DNA of 64,000 bases from Pseudomonadota bacterium (GTDB lineage Bacteria; Pseudomonadota; Alphaproteobacteria; Rhizobiales; Aestuariivirgaceae), in the NCBI GenBank assembly GCA_963205315.1, contig CAUJIO010000078.1, positions 90,751-154,750 on the forward strand. Direction: 5' to 3'. Under the pieces are notes generated by a model. The model worked only from the letters and a program-made list of their open reading frames with translations. It made no database searches and was not told the origin of the DNA. Positions 7,772-16,639 of this stretch are shown piece by piece (positions within the stretch are counted from its first letter, which is position 1; each line of letters begins with the position of its first letter). A program made the position numbers and the translations under genes.

Positions 7772-9112
7772 TCAAATCGTCCTCACGCGCGGCTCGGGAC
7801 CGCGGCGGAGCATGAGGTCGCTCACCGCCCAGACCAGAGCGTCAAGGCGGTCGGGGCTCCTGGCGCCATCACGGATGGCGGAGCACATTTCGTCTTCGAG
7901 TTCGGGGAAGGTGCCCACATGGTGCACCCTGCCCTGTTCATACAGTGCGGCCACCGGCTCCGCCCGCGCCTGCTTGCCGCGCGAGGCGTGCACGGCGCGA
8001 AAGGCCAAGTGTGGATCGACCTCCCGCAACACCTGTTCCACCATGGCCCCGCCCTGGTTTACTTCGGCGACCACCCGGTCGGATTTTCGCGCATGATAGA
8101 GTGCCACAACGCGCTGGGCCCAGGCGGCAGGCCTGGCGCCCCGGATCGAATGATCGTCCAGCACATAGGCACGTCCGTCTTGGCCCAGGCCAACACATAC
8201 AATGCCGCAGGCATTCGATTTCCGGCTGTGACTGGCCGGCGGATCGACTGCCACGACGATACGGGCAAGATCCGGCACCTGCGCCACCCGGCTGAGCTCG
8301 ATCAGTTCGCGGCGGAAAAGAGCGTCCGGATCATCTTCGATCAATTCGCCATCGAGTTCCTGACGTCCCAGTCTGGTGCCGCCATAGCGCGCCTGCACAT
8401 CATTCCAGAAACTGCCAGCCAGATGCGCCCTGTTGTCAGCCGTGCGCGATCGCGTCACCGCTGTCGACGGGTCGGCCAGAAGCCGCTTCAGCATGGCCGT
8501 CGGCCGTGGCGTGGTCGTCACCGCCACGCGCGGCGAGTGCCCCAACCGCAGTGCAAAGGCCAACATGTTCCACACGTCCGCTGCCTGCTTCCATTTTGCC
8601 AGCTCGTCGCACCATGCGGCGTCGAACTGGGGGCCGCGGAGGCTTTCGGGCTCATCTGCCGAAAACACCTGAGCGATCGAGCCATTGGGCCAGGTCAGCA
8701 GGCGCTTCGAAGATTCGTAGACGGGACGTTCGTCGTCCATGTGGACGCCAAGCAGCCCCGACTTGCCCTCGATCATCACCAGCCGCACTTCGTCGAAGGT
8801 CGGGCCGATGATGGCGATGCGCTCGGCGCGCGGCCCCGTCTCGGGCCAAAGCCCCAGTGCTTGCGCCCGCACCCACTCGGCTCCCGCCCGTGTCTTGCCG
8901 GCTCCCCGCCCGCCGAGGATCAGCCAACTGCGCCAGTTGAGATCATCTGGCGGCAGCTGCTTGCCTTCACGTGCCCACAGGCGCCACTCGCGGTTCAGCA
9001 GCCGTGTCTCGCGATGGATCAGGCTCGACTGCATTTTCTTCAGTTCTTGCCTGCTCAAGCTCCCGGCGCAGCCCGTCAAGCTTGCCCGCAAGTGCCTCAC
9101 GCTCGGCGTCAT
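7772..9112 (-). CDS. GTA g2 large terminase subunit (DNA packaging ATPase/nuclease)
   Basis: The motor that packages DNA into the head. The N-terminal ATPase has a Walker A motif, GGRGAGKTRAG, soon after LPPDDLNWRSWLI, and a DEL motif (AAWCDELAKW) in the Walker B/catalytic position. The C-terminal half is the RNase H-like nuclease (VAVDPPASHS and later acidic residues). The start is uncertain: 9112 leaves about 50 residues before LPPDD, as I expect for the family; ATG at 9034 is the alternative. With 9112 the gene overlaps the small terminase by 146 bases in another frame. Confidence 0.92.
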   Translation of the reverse strand: MTPSVRHLRASLTGCAGSLSRQELKKMQSSLIHRETRLLNREWRLWAREGKQLPPDDLNWRSWLILGGRGAGKTRAGAEWVRAQALGLWPETGPRAERIAIIGPTFDEVRLVMIEGKSGLLGVHMDDERPVYESSKRLLTWPNGSIAQVFSADEPESLRGPQFDAAWCDELAKWKQAADVWNMLAFALRLGHSPRVAVTTTPRPTAMLKRLLADPSTAVTRSRTADNRAHLAGSFWNDVQARYGGTRLGRQELDGELIEDDPDALFRRELIELSRVAQVPDLARIVVAVDPPASHSRKSNACGIVCVGLGQDGRAYVLDDHSIRGARPAAWAQRVVALYHARKSDRVVAEVNQGGAMVEQVLREVDPHLAFRAVHASRGKQARAEPVAALYEQGRVHHVGTFPELEDEMCSAIRDGARSPDRLDALVWAVSDLMLRRGPEPRVRTI

Positions 9113-9533
9113 CAAACACCCGCTCGGCTGTCCGCTGCCGCTTTCGCTGGCTCCGCTCTTTGCGTTCAAGTTCCAGCACCTTCTCCAGCGTGCGCACCAG
9201 GGTATTCATGGCGCGGATATCGCGTTCGCTCGTCACCGCCGTCGCCTGCTCGTCCAGATCTCCAATCTGGGCCTCGAGCTCGGTGAGGCGGCGCTGCAGC
9301 AGGGTCTTCAACCGGGCGATGGTTTCCCGCGTTCCAACCGGCTTTTTCTTCGTCGAACCACGCAGTTTCCAGCCTTCCGCCTTGGCCCGCCGGGTCAAAG
9401 CCTGCGGCGAAATCCCGGCGTCCGTTGCGATCGCCGACACCGCCTCACGTCCGTCTTCGTAGCGCTGCCGCGCCGTGGCCCAAAAGCCATCGGCCGGAGG
9501 CCCGTCCTTGCCGCCGTTCATCGCCTGACCCAT
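8967..9533 (-). CDS. GTA g1 small terminase (TerS-like)
   Basis: A 188-residue protein if started at ATG 9533; the frame is open to a TTG at 9578 and another ATG lies at 9521. The N-terminal part AVSAIATDAGISPQALTRRA is a helix-turn-helix, expected for DNA recognition by a small terminase. A long charged coiled-coil region follows, rich in E, R and K, which would drive ring assembly. RcGTA g1 was shown to be a small terminase. As first gene of the cluster, its upstream region (9534-9648) should hold the GTA promoter, but I see no clear promoter. Confidence 0.8.
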   Translation of the reverse strand: MGQAMNGGKDGPPADGFWATARQRYEDGREAVSAIATDAGISPQALTRRAKAEGWKLRGSTKKKPVGTRETIARLKTLLQRRLTELEAQIGDLDEQATAVTSERDIRAMNTLVRTLEKVLELERKERSQRKRQRTAERVFDDAEREALAGKLDGLRRELEQARTEENAVEPDPSRDTAAEPRVAPVGT

Positions 9534-9648
9534 TTGTGGAGTATGCCCTTGTCTACCCTGTGAAGCGCGCGCTGTCAAGGACTATTTACCTATTAGAGGA
9601 ATTTTGTTTTGGGGTTGCGGAGAACTGTTGCAGCGTTATTGCTCAGGC

Positions 9649-10542
9649 ATGGATATCCGCCAGCTTCAGTATCTCGCCGCACTGGCGCGCGAAAAGCATT
9701 TCACCCGCGCCGCCCAGGCCTGCCACGTCACGCAGCCGACCTTGTCGGGCCGCATCCGCCAGCTTGAGCAGGAGCTGGGCGTTCCCATCGTCGAACGCGG
9801 CCAACGTTACATCGGCCTCACGCCCGAAGGCGATCGCGTTCTGAAATGGGCGCATCTCATTCTCGACAACTGGCAGTCGCTTCAGCAGGAGCTGGGTTCG
9901 ATCCGCTCGAAGAAGGGTGAATTGGTCGGGCGCCTGGTACTAGGGGTCATTCCGTCCGCCCTGCCGATGGTATCGATGCTAACCAAGGCCATGGAGGTTG
10001 AAAATCCGCGGGTCGAGTTCACCGTTCTGTCCCAGAGTTCGGAAGAAATTCTCCGTGCACTGCACGATTTCTCCATAGAAGCGGGTATCACTTATCTCGA
10101 CAACGAACCTGTCGAAGGCCTGATGTCGGCTCCGCTCTATGTCGAGCACTATTGCCTGTTCGTTTCGGAAGATCATCCGTATGCGGACAAACAGTCCGTC
10201 ACCTGGCTGCAGGCGGCGCAGGAATCGCTCTGCCTGCTCACACCCAACATGCAGAACCGGCGGATCGTCGACCGTGCCTTCACGGCCGTCAATGCCCACC
10301 CCTCACCCAAACTCGAGACCAATTCGATCATGAACCTCCTGGCCTCGGTCAAGTCGCTGGGGCTGGCCTCGATCATGCCGGAATATTTTATTGACGTTCT
10401 CGGGCAGCTGGACGGGGTGAAGGCCATTCCGCTGGTGGAACCGCGTGTCGAACACGCGGTGGGCCTGGTTGGCCTGCCGCGGGAGCCCTTATCCCCCTTG
10501 GTGTCCGCCCTCTTCGCAGCTGCAAAAAAACTCAAGGCTTGA
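9649..10542 (+). CDS. LysR-family regulator, probable regulator of formate dehydrogenase (FdsR-like)
   Basis: A 297-residue LysR regulator. MDIRQLQYLAALAREKHFTR begins the winged HTH (HFTRAAQACHVTQPTLSGRI) and a coiled linker and a periplasmic-binding-like effector domain follow. The frame is open 15 codons upstream, but the family aligns from the ATG at 9649. It precedes the fds operon in the same direction, 58 bases before the small cysteine-rich gene. LysR regulators named FdsR adjoin fds operons in other proteobacteria, where they respond to formate; that role here is inferred from position. Confidence 0.88.
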   Translation: MDIRQLQYLAALAREKHFTRAAQACHVTQPTLSGRIRQLEQELGVPIVERGQRYIGLTPEGDRVLKWAHLILDNWQSLQQELGSIRSKKGELVGRLVLGVIPSALPMVSMLTKAMEVENPRVEFTVLSQSSEEILRALHDFSIEAGITYLDNEPVEGLMSAPLYVEHYCLFVSEDHPYADKQSVTWLQAAQESLCLLTPNMQNRRIVDRAFTAVNAHPSPKLETNSIMNLLASVKSLGLASIMPEYFIDVLGQLDGVKAIPLVEPRVEHAVGLVGLPREPLSPLVSALFAAAKKLKA

Positions 10543-10600
10543 TCAGGGTCAAGGATCGCCACGGATCTCCGTTTCAGATAGGCGAAAGAGGAGAAGTCCG

Positions 10601-10807
10601 ATGAGCATTTCGATCAATCCCGCCCACGCCTATTGCGAGACCCGCGATCAGTTCGTTTCGCTGGAGCAGACCGAGGGCCAATGCCGTGGCCGGCACAATT
10701 GCAGCGATGGCGCCTGCCCCCTGGAAAAGGAACTGGGACAGAACAGGTTCGGCCGGGCCTTGAACATGCTGGCGGCGAGCTTCGGCCAGGTGCGCGCAGC
10801 AGACTAG
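10601..10807 (+). CDS. Small cysteine-rich protein upstream of fds operon, function unknown
   Basis: A 68-residue protein with a good ribosome binding site (GAAAGAGGAG just upstream of the ATG). Cysteines 12, 28, 34 and 39 include the cluster CRGRHNCSDGACPLEKEL, with a histidine between the first two. This could bind a metal or an Fe-S cluster, or act as a redox switch. No signal peptide or membrane segment is present. It lies between the LysR gene and fdsG, so a role in formate dehydrogenase maturation or control is possible. I do not recognise the family. Confidence 0.7.
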   Translation: MSISINPAHAYCETRDQFVSLEQTEGQCRGRHNCSDGACPLEKELGQNRFGRALNMLAASFGQVRAAD

Positions 10808-10826
10808 ACCGGGATTGGTTGTATAT

Positions 10827-10891
10827 GGCGGCTCTATGATGTCATAGGCGCCGCCAATTGGAACTCCGCCGCGGATTGCGCCATAAGGCGC
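10827..10891 (+). promoter_or_regulatory. Two hairpins in the fdsG leader, the second covering the ribosome binding site
   Basis: GGCGGC-T-CTATGA (10827-10839) pairs with TCATAG-GC-GCCGCC (10842-10855), giving 12 pairs with one small internal bulge and a two-base centre. The short spacing also suits a protein-binding palindrome. A second hairpin, GCGCC-ATAA-GGCGC (10878-10891), contains the AAGG that would be the fdsG ribosome binding site and ends directly before its ATG at 10893. Translational or LysR-dependent control of fdsGBACD is a reasonable inference. Confidence 0.45.
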
Positions 10892-10892
10892 C

Positions 10893-11384
10893 ATGTCCGA
10901 AAAACGTACCCTCATTGACCTCTCCCCGCGCGAGGCGGTTGCCGCGCGGGAGATCGCGCTTCGCTATGGCAACAAGCCTGACGCATTGCTAGAAATACTC
11001 CATGACCTGCAGGAGCAAGTCGGGTTCATCCCTGAAGGCACATTGCCTGTTCTTGCCAAGGCACTGAACCTGTCGCGCGCCGAGGTTCACGGTGTCGTAA
11101 CCTTCTACCATGACTTCCGGCGGCAACCTGCCGGCCGGCACGTCATCAAGGTCTGCCGGGCGGAAGCCTGCCAGTCGATGGGCGGCAACCACCTTGTGGC
11201 CATGATCGAGCGCTATCTTGAGGTCAAGCTCGGCCAGACCACGGCGGACGGCGCCATCACGGTTGAGGCTGTCTATTGCCTCGGAAATTGCGCGCTTTCG
11301 CCAGCCATCATGGTGGACGACAGGCTGGTCGGCCGGGTTGATGCGGCGAAGTTCGAGAAGATCGTCGCGGAGTGCAAGGCATGA
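10893..11384 (+). CDS. fdsG: NAD-dependent formate dehydrogenase gamma subunit (NuoE-like)
   Basis: A 163-residue thioredoxin-fold [2Fe-2S] subunit related to NuoE. Ligands are cysteines 88 and 93 (VCRAEACQSMG) and 129 and 133 (YCLGNCALSP). It takes part in electron transfer between the molybdenum subunit FdsA and the flavin subunit FdsB in the cytoplasm. Its stop overlaps the fdsB start by four bases (ATGA). A small hairpin covers its ribosome binding site. Confidence 0.93.
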   Translation: MSEKRTLIDLSPREAVAAREIALRYGNKPDALLEILHDLQEQVGFIPEGTLPVLAKALNLSRAEVHGVVTFYHDFRRQPAGRHVIKVCRAEACQSMGGNHLVAMIERYLEVKLGQTTADGAITVEAVYCLGNCALSPAIMVDDRLVGRVDAAKFEKIVAECKA

Positions 11385-12916
11385 TCAAGGTGTATGTGCC
11401 GCGCGATTCGGCTGCCCGCTCTGTCGGCGCGGATGAAGTCGCTTCTGCAATCGCCCGGCTTCCCGGCGTGCAGGTGGTGCGCAACGGCTCGCGCGGGCTG
11501 CTGTGGCTTGAACCAATGGTCGAGGTCGAAACAGCTCAGGGCCGCATTGCCTATGGGCCCGTCACGGCGGCCGACATCGCATCGCTTTCGGCCTCAGGCT
11601 TCCTCAGCGGCGCGGCCCACGCGTTGCGTCTCGGAAATATCGAAGATCACCCCTATCTCAAAAACCAGGAACGCCTGACCTTTGCCCGGTGCGGCATCAC
11701 CGACCCGGTGTCGGTTGCCGACTATGTGGCGCATGACGGCTTTGAGGGATTGCGCAAGGCTCTCGGCCTTTCTGGAGCGGCAGCCGTTGCCGAAGTCACC
11801 GAGTCCGGACTTCGCGGACGGGGCGGCGCCGGCTTCCCGACCGGTATCAAGTGGAAGACGGTGCACGACGCTGTGGCAGATCAGAAATACATCTGCTGCA
11901 ACGCCGACGAGGGCGACTCAGGCACCTTCGCCGACCGAATGGTGATGGAGGGTGATCCCCTCATGCTCATCGAAGGCATGACAATTGCGGGGATCGCTGT
12001 CGGTGCAACGCGCGGTTACGTTTACATCAGGTCGGAATATCCAGACGCCATCGCAACGATGAAGGAAGCCATCGACGCCGCCCAGACTGCGGGCTGGCTC
12101 GGTGCTAATCTTCAGAGTTCAGGAAAGTCCTTCCATCTTGAAGTCCGCCGTGGCGCTGGCGCTTACATCTGCGGTGAGGAAACCGCGATGCTGGAAAGCC
12201 TCGAGGGCCGCCGTGGCATGGTGCGTCCCAAGCCGCCGATCCCGGCACTGGCGGGTCTGTTCGGAAAACCCACCGTCATCAACAATGTGCTGAGCTTTGC
12301 AGCTATCCCCTATATCCTCGCCAAGGGTGGCGCCGCATACAAGAATTATGGAATGGGACGCTCGCGCGGAACCCTGCCCTTCCAGCTTGCCGGAAATATC
12401 AAGCAAGGCGGACTGGTCGAAAAGGCCTTCGGTGTTACGCTGCGCCAATTGGTGGAAGACTTTGGCGGCGGCACCTTTACCGGCCGACCCTTGCACGCCA
12501 TTCAGGTAGGCGGCCCGCTCGGCTCCTACATTCCCTCCTCACAGCTTGACTTGCCAATGGACTACGAAGCCTTCGCCGCCGCCGGCGCCATGGTCGGCCA
12601 CGGAGGGCTCGTGGTGTTCGACGACTCGGTCGACATGGCGGCGCAGGCGCGGTTCGCCATGGAGTTCTGCGCTGTCGAATCCTGCGGCAAGTGCACACCC
12701 TGCCGCATTGGCTCGACGCGAGGGGTTGAGGTCATCGACAAGATCGTGGCCGGCCAGAACCGCGAGGCCAATCTCGAATTGCTCTCCGATCTCTGTCAGA
12801 CCATGACCGATGGTTCACTCTGTGCCATGGGCGGACTGACGCCGATGCCGGTCATGAGTGCGGTCAAGCACTTCCCGGAAGATTTCGACAAGCCCGCCCA
12901 GATGGCCGCCGAATAG
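11381..12916 (+). CDS. fdsB: NAD-dependent formate dehydrogenase beta subunit (NuoF-like flavoprotein)
   Basis: A 511-residue diaphorase subunit. It has a short thioredoxin-like N-terminal region, the FMN/NADH-binding glycine loop GLRGRGGAGFPTG at about residue 145, the motif CNADEGDSGTFADR, and the C-terminal [4Fe-4S] motif ESCGKCTPCRIG. It passes electrons from formate to NAD+. The start overlaps the fdsG stop, and a gap of 11 bases separates it from fdsA. Confidence 0.95.
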   Translation: MIKVYVPRDSAARSVGADEVASAIARLPGVQVVRNGSRGLLWLEPMVEVETAQGRIAYGPVTAADIASLSASGFLSGAAHALRLGNIEDHPYLKNQERLTFARCGITDPVSVADYVAHDGFEGLRKALGLSGAAAVAEVTESGLRGRGGAGFPTGIKWKTVHDAVADQKYICCNADEGDSGTFADRMVMEGDPLMLIEGMTIAGIAVGATRGYVYIRSEYPDAIATMKEAIDAAQTAGWLGANLQSSGKSFHLEVRRGAGAYICGEETAMLESLEGRRGMVRPKPPIPALAGLFGKPTVINNVLSFAAIPYILAKGGAAYKNYGMGRSRGTLPFQLAGNIKQGGLVEKAFGVTLRQLVEDFGGGTFTGRPLHAIQVGGPLGSYIPSSQLDLPMDYEAFAAAGAMVGHGGLVVFDDSVDMAAQARFAMEFCAVESCGKCTPCRIGSTRGVEVIDKIVAGQNREANLELLSDLCQTMTDGSLCAMGGLTPMPVMSAVKHFPEDFDKPAQMAAE

Positions 12917-12927
12917 GAACGCATCAG

Positions 12928-15813
12928 ATGACCCTCATCAAAGAGATTGACTACGGCACGCCAAAGTCCACCGTTGAAAAGATGGTGACGCTGGAAATCG
13001 ACGGCCACGAGATCACGGTGCCGGAAGGTACGTCGATCATGCGCGCCGCAATGGAACTCGGCACGAAGATCCCCAAACTCTGCGCCACCGACTCGCTCAA
13101 CAGCTTCGGCTCTTGCCGTCTGTGCCTCGTTGAAATCGAGGGCCGCAAGGGCACGCCGGCCTCCTGCACCACGCCGGTTGCACCTGGCATCAAGGTCCGT
13201 ACACAGACGGATCGCCTTGCGGGCCTCCGCAAGGGGGTGATGGAGCTTTATATCTCGGACCACCCGCTCGATTGCCTGACCTGTGCAGCAAATGGCGACT
13301 GCGAACTGCAGGACATGGCCGGTGCGGTCGGCCTGCGCGACGTGCGTTACGGCTATGATGGCGACAATCATGTGTTCAAGCGCCAGGCCGACGGCACGGA
13401 GAATTTCCGCTTCAAGGCCAAGGACGAGTCCAATCCCTATTTCACCTTCGACCCCGCCAAGTGCATCGTCTGCTCGCGCTGCGTCCGCGCTTGCGAAGAG
13501 GTTCAGGGCACCTTCGCGCTGACGATCGATGGCCGCGGCTTTGACAGCCACGTCGCCGCCGGCATGGACGAGAACTTCCTGGATTCGGAATGTGTGTCCT
13601 GCGGCGCCTGCGTGCAGGCTTGCCCGACTGCAACCCTGACCGAGAAGTCGGTGATCCAGATGGGTCAGCCGGAACATTCGGTCATCACCACCTGCGCCTA
13701 TTGCGGGGTTGGCTGTTCGTTCAAGGCCGAAATGAAGGGCGACCAGGTCGTCCGCATGGTTCCTTTCAAGGACGGCGGCGCCAACGAAGGGCATTCCTGC
13801 GTCAAGGGCCGTTTCGCATTCGGCTACACGACGCACAAGGATCGCGTCACCAAGCCGATGATCCGTGAACGGATCACCGATCCGTGGAAGGAAGTGTCGT
13901 GGGACGAGGCCATCGGCTACGCCGCCTCGCGCTTCAAGGCCATCCAGGACAAGTATGGCCGCACATCGATTGGTGGCATCACGTCCTCGCGCTGTACAAA
14001 CGAGGAAGTCTTCGTCGTCCAGAAGATGATCCGTGCGGCCTTCCGCAACAACAATGTCGATACCTGCGCCCGCGTTTGCCATTCGCCCACCGGGTATGGC
14101 CTGTCGCGTACATTTGGCACGTCGGCGGGAACGCAGGATTTCAAATCCGTCGAAGCCTCCGACGTCATCATCATCATCGGCGCCAATCCGACCGACGGCC
14201 ACCCGGTCTTCGCCTCGCGCATGAAGAAGCGGCTGCGCGCCGGGGCCAGGCTCATTGTCGTTGATCCGCGGCGCATCGACATGGTGCAGTCGCCGCATAT
14301 CAAGGCAGCCCATCACCTGCAACTTCAGCCCGGCACCAATGTTGCCGTGATGAATGCGATCTCGCACGTGATCCTGTCGGAAGGCCTCGAAAAGCGCAGC
14401 TATATTGACGAGCGCTGCGATCCGGTCGAGTTTGCGCGGTGGGAAGCCTTCATCAAGGAAGAGCGCAATTCGCCTGAAGCACTGGAAGCCATTACCGGTG
14501 TTCCGGCAGCTGAAGTCCGCGCCGCTGCCAGGCTCTATGCCACCGGCGGCAATGGCGCCATCTATTATGGCCTCGGCGTTACCGAGCACAGCCAAGGGTC
14601 GACGATGGTGATGGCGATGGCCAACCTCGCCATGGCGACTGGTAATGTCGGCCGCAACGGCGTCGGCGTCAATCCGCTCCGTGGACAGAACAACGTGCAG
14701 GGCTCTTGCGACATGGGCTCGTTCCCGCATGAATTCTCAGGCTACCGCCATGTCGGCGACGACACGGTGCGCCAGATGTTCGAGACCGTCTGGCAGACGC
14801 ATCTCGACAACGAGCCGGGCCTGCGGATTCCCAATATGTTCGATGCCGCCGTCGAGGGCACATTCCGTGGCATCTTCGTTCAAGGCGAAGACATCGCGCA
14901 GTCAGATCCCAACATCAAGCACGTGAACCACGCACTTGAATCCATGGAATGCGTTGTGGTGCAGGACTTGTTCCTCAACGAAACTGCAGCTTTTGCCCAT
15001 GTGTTCCTGCCAGGCACGTCCTTCCTCGAGAAGGACGGAACGTTTACCAATGCCGAGCGCCGCATCAACCGCGTGCGCCAGGTCAAGGCGCCGATGCAGG
15101 GCAAGCATGAGTGGCAAGTGGTCTGCGATCTCGCCAGCGCGATGGGCTATCCGATGGCCTATGGTTCGGCTGCGGAGATCATGGACGAGATCGCGCGGGT
15201 CACGCCAACGTTTGCTGGCGTCTCCTTTGCCAAGCTCGACGTGATGGGTTCGATCCAGTGGCCGTGTAACGACAAGGCACCGGAAGGCACGCCGCTGATG
15301 CATGTCGGCGGCTTCGTGCGGGGGAAGGGCCGCTTCGTCGTCACCGAATTCGTAGCAACGCCCGAGCGCACCAACCGCTCCTTCCCGCTGATCCTGACGA
15401 CCGGCCGTATCCTGTCGCAGTACAATGTCGGCGCCCAGACGCGGCGGACCGAGAATGTCGCCTGGCACAAGGAAGACGTTCTCGAGATCCATCCTCATGA
15501 CGCCGAAACCCGCGGCATCAAGAACGGAACCATGGTCTCGATCTCCAGCCGCATCGGCGCCACGACGCTCCCTGCGCTGATTTCCGAACGCATGCCGCAA
15601 GGTGTCGTCTATACGACCTTCCATCATCCGATGTCGGGCGCCAATGTCATCACCACGGAATATTCCGACTGGGCCACCAATTGCCCCGAATACAAGGTGA
15701 CGGCGGTGCAGGTGACGCTCTCCAACCAGCCTTCCGAATGGCAGAAGGAATGGGAAGAGCGCGAGGAAGAGAACAAGCGCATTGGCACTGAACCGCTGGT
15801 TGCTGCCGAATAG
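12928..15813 (+). CDS. fdsA: NAD-dependent formate dehydrogenase alpha (catalytic) subunit
   Basis: A 961-residue Mo-bis-MGD enzyme oxidising formate to CO2. The N-terminus is NuoG-like: a [2Fe-2S] ferredoxin (FGSCRLCLVE), a His-Cys motif region (HPLDCLTCAANGDC) and two [4Fe-4S] motifs (CIVCSRCVRAC and CVSCGACVQAC). The molybdopterin domain begins with CAYCGVGCSF. Cys384-His385 in RVCHSPTGYG is the active-site pair, so this is a cysteine rather than a selenocysteine enzyme. fdhD follows two bases after the stop. No frameshift is seen across the whole length. Confidence 0.96.
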   Translation: MTLIKEIDYGTPKSTVEKMVTLEIDGHEITVPEGTSIMRAAMELGTKIPKLCATDSLNSFGSCRLCLVEIEGRKGTPASCTTPVAPGIKVRTQTDRLAGLRKGVMELYISDHPLDCLTCAANGDCELQDMAGAVGLRDVRYGYDGDNHVFKRQADGTENFRFKAKDESNPYFTFDPAKCIVCSRCVRACEEVQGTFALTIDGRGFDSHVAAGMDENFLDSECVSCGACVQACPTATLTEKSVIQMGQPEHSVITTCAYCGVGCSFKAEMKGDQVVRMVPFKDGGANEGHSCVKGRFAFGYTTHKDRVTKPMIRERITDPWKEVSWDEAIGYAASRFKAIQDKYGRTSIGGITSSRCTNEEVFVVQKMIRAAFRNNNVDTCARVCHSPTGYGLSRTFGTSAGTQDFKSVEASDVIIIIGANPTDGHPVFASRMKKRLRAGARLIVVDPRRIDMVQSPHIKAAHHLQLQPGTNVAVMNAISHVILSEGLEKRSYIDERCDPVEFARWEAFIKEERNSPEALEAITGVPAAEVRAAARLYATGGNGAIYYGLGVTEHSQGSTMVMAMANLAMATGNVGRNGVGVNPLRGQNNVQGSCDMGSFPHEFSGYRHVGDDTVRQMFETVWQTHLDNEPGLRIPNMFDAAVEGTFRGIFVQGEDIAQSDPNIKHVNHALESMECVVVQDLFLNETAAFAHVFLPGTSFLEKDGTFTNAERRINRVRQVKAPMQGKHEWQVVCDLASAMGYPMAYGSAAEIMDEIARVTPTFAGVSFAKLDVMGSIQWPCNDKAPEGTPLMHVGGFVRGKGRFVVTEFVATPERTNRSFPLILTTGRILSQYNVGAQTRRTENVAWHKEDVLEIHPHDAETRGIKNGTMVSISSRIGATTLPALISERMPQGVVYTTFHHPMSGANVITTEYSDWATNCPEYKVTAVQVTLSNQPSEWQKEWEEREEENKRIGTEPLVAAE

Positions 15814-15815
15814 GC

Positions 15816-16634
15816 ATGACCCGCCGGCCGAAACTCTCTCTGGTTCCAGCCCATGCACCGATAACGTCGGTGCCGGCCCGCGGAACACTGCATACGCTTG
15901 GCGGCGACGTCAAAGCCGTTTGGCAGGTTCCGGAGGAAGTGCCCATCGCCGTTCTGTTCAATTCGAAAAGCCATGCCGTGATGATGGGGACGCCAGCCGA
16001 TTTCGAGGATTTCGCGGTCGGTTTCGCGCTGGCTGAAGGCATCGTGGCACGAACAGCCGATGTTTCCGGCGTGCTGATCCTGCCTTCAGAACAGGGATAT
16101 GCGGTTGACCTTTCGGTCAGCGAGGAGAAGCTGAACCACAGCCGCATGGCCAAACGCACGCTCGAAGGCCGCACCGGTTGCGGCTTGTGCGGCATCGAAG
16201 ATATCAAGGACGCAATCCGCATGCCGGGCCGGACTGTTCCTGACGTGCCCTTGAGCCCGCAAGCCGTGGCCCGCGCCTATGAGCAATTGCCGGCGCATCA
16301 GCCGATGAGCCGGATAAACCGAACCGTCCACGCCGCCGCTTGGTGTTCCGTGGACGGAGAAATCCTTACCTCGCGCGAAGACGTCGGCCGCCACAATGCG
16401 CTCGACAAGCTCATCGGTGCTCTGGCGCGCGCCGGCACGGACGTCACCTCGGGTTTCGTGCTGATGTCCAGCCGCTGCAGTTTTGAACTGGTGCAGAAAT
16501 GCGCCATTGCCGGAATCGGTGCGCTGTCCACCGTCTCGGCTCCCACCGCACTCGCCCTGTCACTGGCGCGGGAAGCCCACCTCAAACTTGCCGCGCTTTC
16601 GAGCCGCGGCGTCATGATTTTCGATCAGGAGTAA
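15816..16634 (+). CDS. fdhD: Formate dehydrogenase sulfurtransferase / accessory protein FdhD (FdsC)
   Basis: A 272-residue FdhD-family protein, the sulfur carrier that takes sulfur from a cysteine desulfurase and inserts it into the Mo-bis-MGD cofactor of formate dehydrogenase. The CxxC motif TGCGLCGIED (Cys122 and Cys125) carries the sulfur, and the conserved EDVGRHNALDKLIG and MSSRCSFELVQK segments are present. It begins two bases after the fdsA stop. In fds operons it is also named fdsC. Confidence 0.94.
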   Translation: MTRRPKLSLVPAHAPITSVPARGTLHTLGGDVKAVWQVPEEVPIAVLFNSKSHAVMMGTPADFEDFAVGFALAEGIVARTADVSGVLILPSEQGYAVDLSVSEEKLNHSRMAKRTLEGRTGCGLCGIEDIKDAIRMPGRTVPDVPLSPQAVARAYEQLPAHQPMSRINRTVHAAAWCSVDGEILTSREDVGRHNALDKLIGALARAGTDVTSGFVLMSSRCSFELVQKCAIAGIGALSTVSAPTALALSLAREAHLKLAALSSRGVMIFDQE

Positions 16635-16639
16635 CCCGC

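Larger units (their letters stand above)
1..9533 (-). mobile_element. Gene transfer agent (GTA) head-tail structural cluster, left end cut
   Basis: Fifteen consecutive minus-strand genes follow the RcGTA order of Rhodobacter capsulatus: small and large terminase, portal, prohead protease, HK97-type capsid, connector, g8, major tail, two tail chaperones, a very short tape measure, then g12, g13, g14 and g15. Most neighbours overlap or are separated by only a few bases, as in one transcription unit. There is no integrase, repressor, replication gene or lysis gene in the visible part, and the neighbouring formate dehydrogenase genes are ordinary chromosomal genes. This fits a domesticated GTA better than an active prophage. 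Whether particles are made cannot be read from the sequence. Confidence 0.9.

Noticed and set aside
7643..9286. A 547-codon plus-strand frame across the terminase gene
   Set aside because: Shadow of the large terminase, whose Walker A motif and family length are clear on the minus strand.
1..9533. Complete active prophage
   Set aside because: The order and small size of the genes, the very short tape measure and the lack of integrase, repressor and lysis genes fit a GTA. The left part is outside the window, so this is not absolute.
14077..14082. Selenocysteine at the formate dehydrogenase active site
   Set aside because: The codon is TGC (cysteine), not TGA.
12796..14730. A 644-codon open frame antisense to fdsB/fdsA
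   Set aside because: Its length results from GC-rich codon bias of fdsA. The sense strand has complete Fe-S and molybdenum motifs; the antisense product has none.
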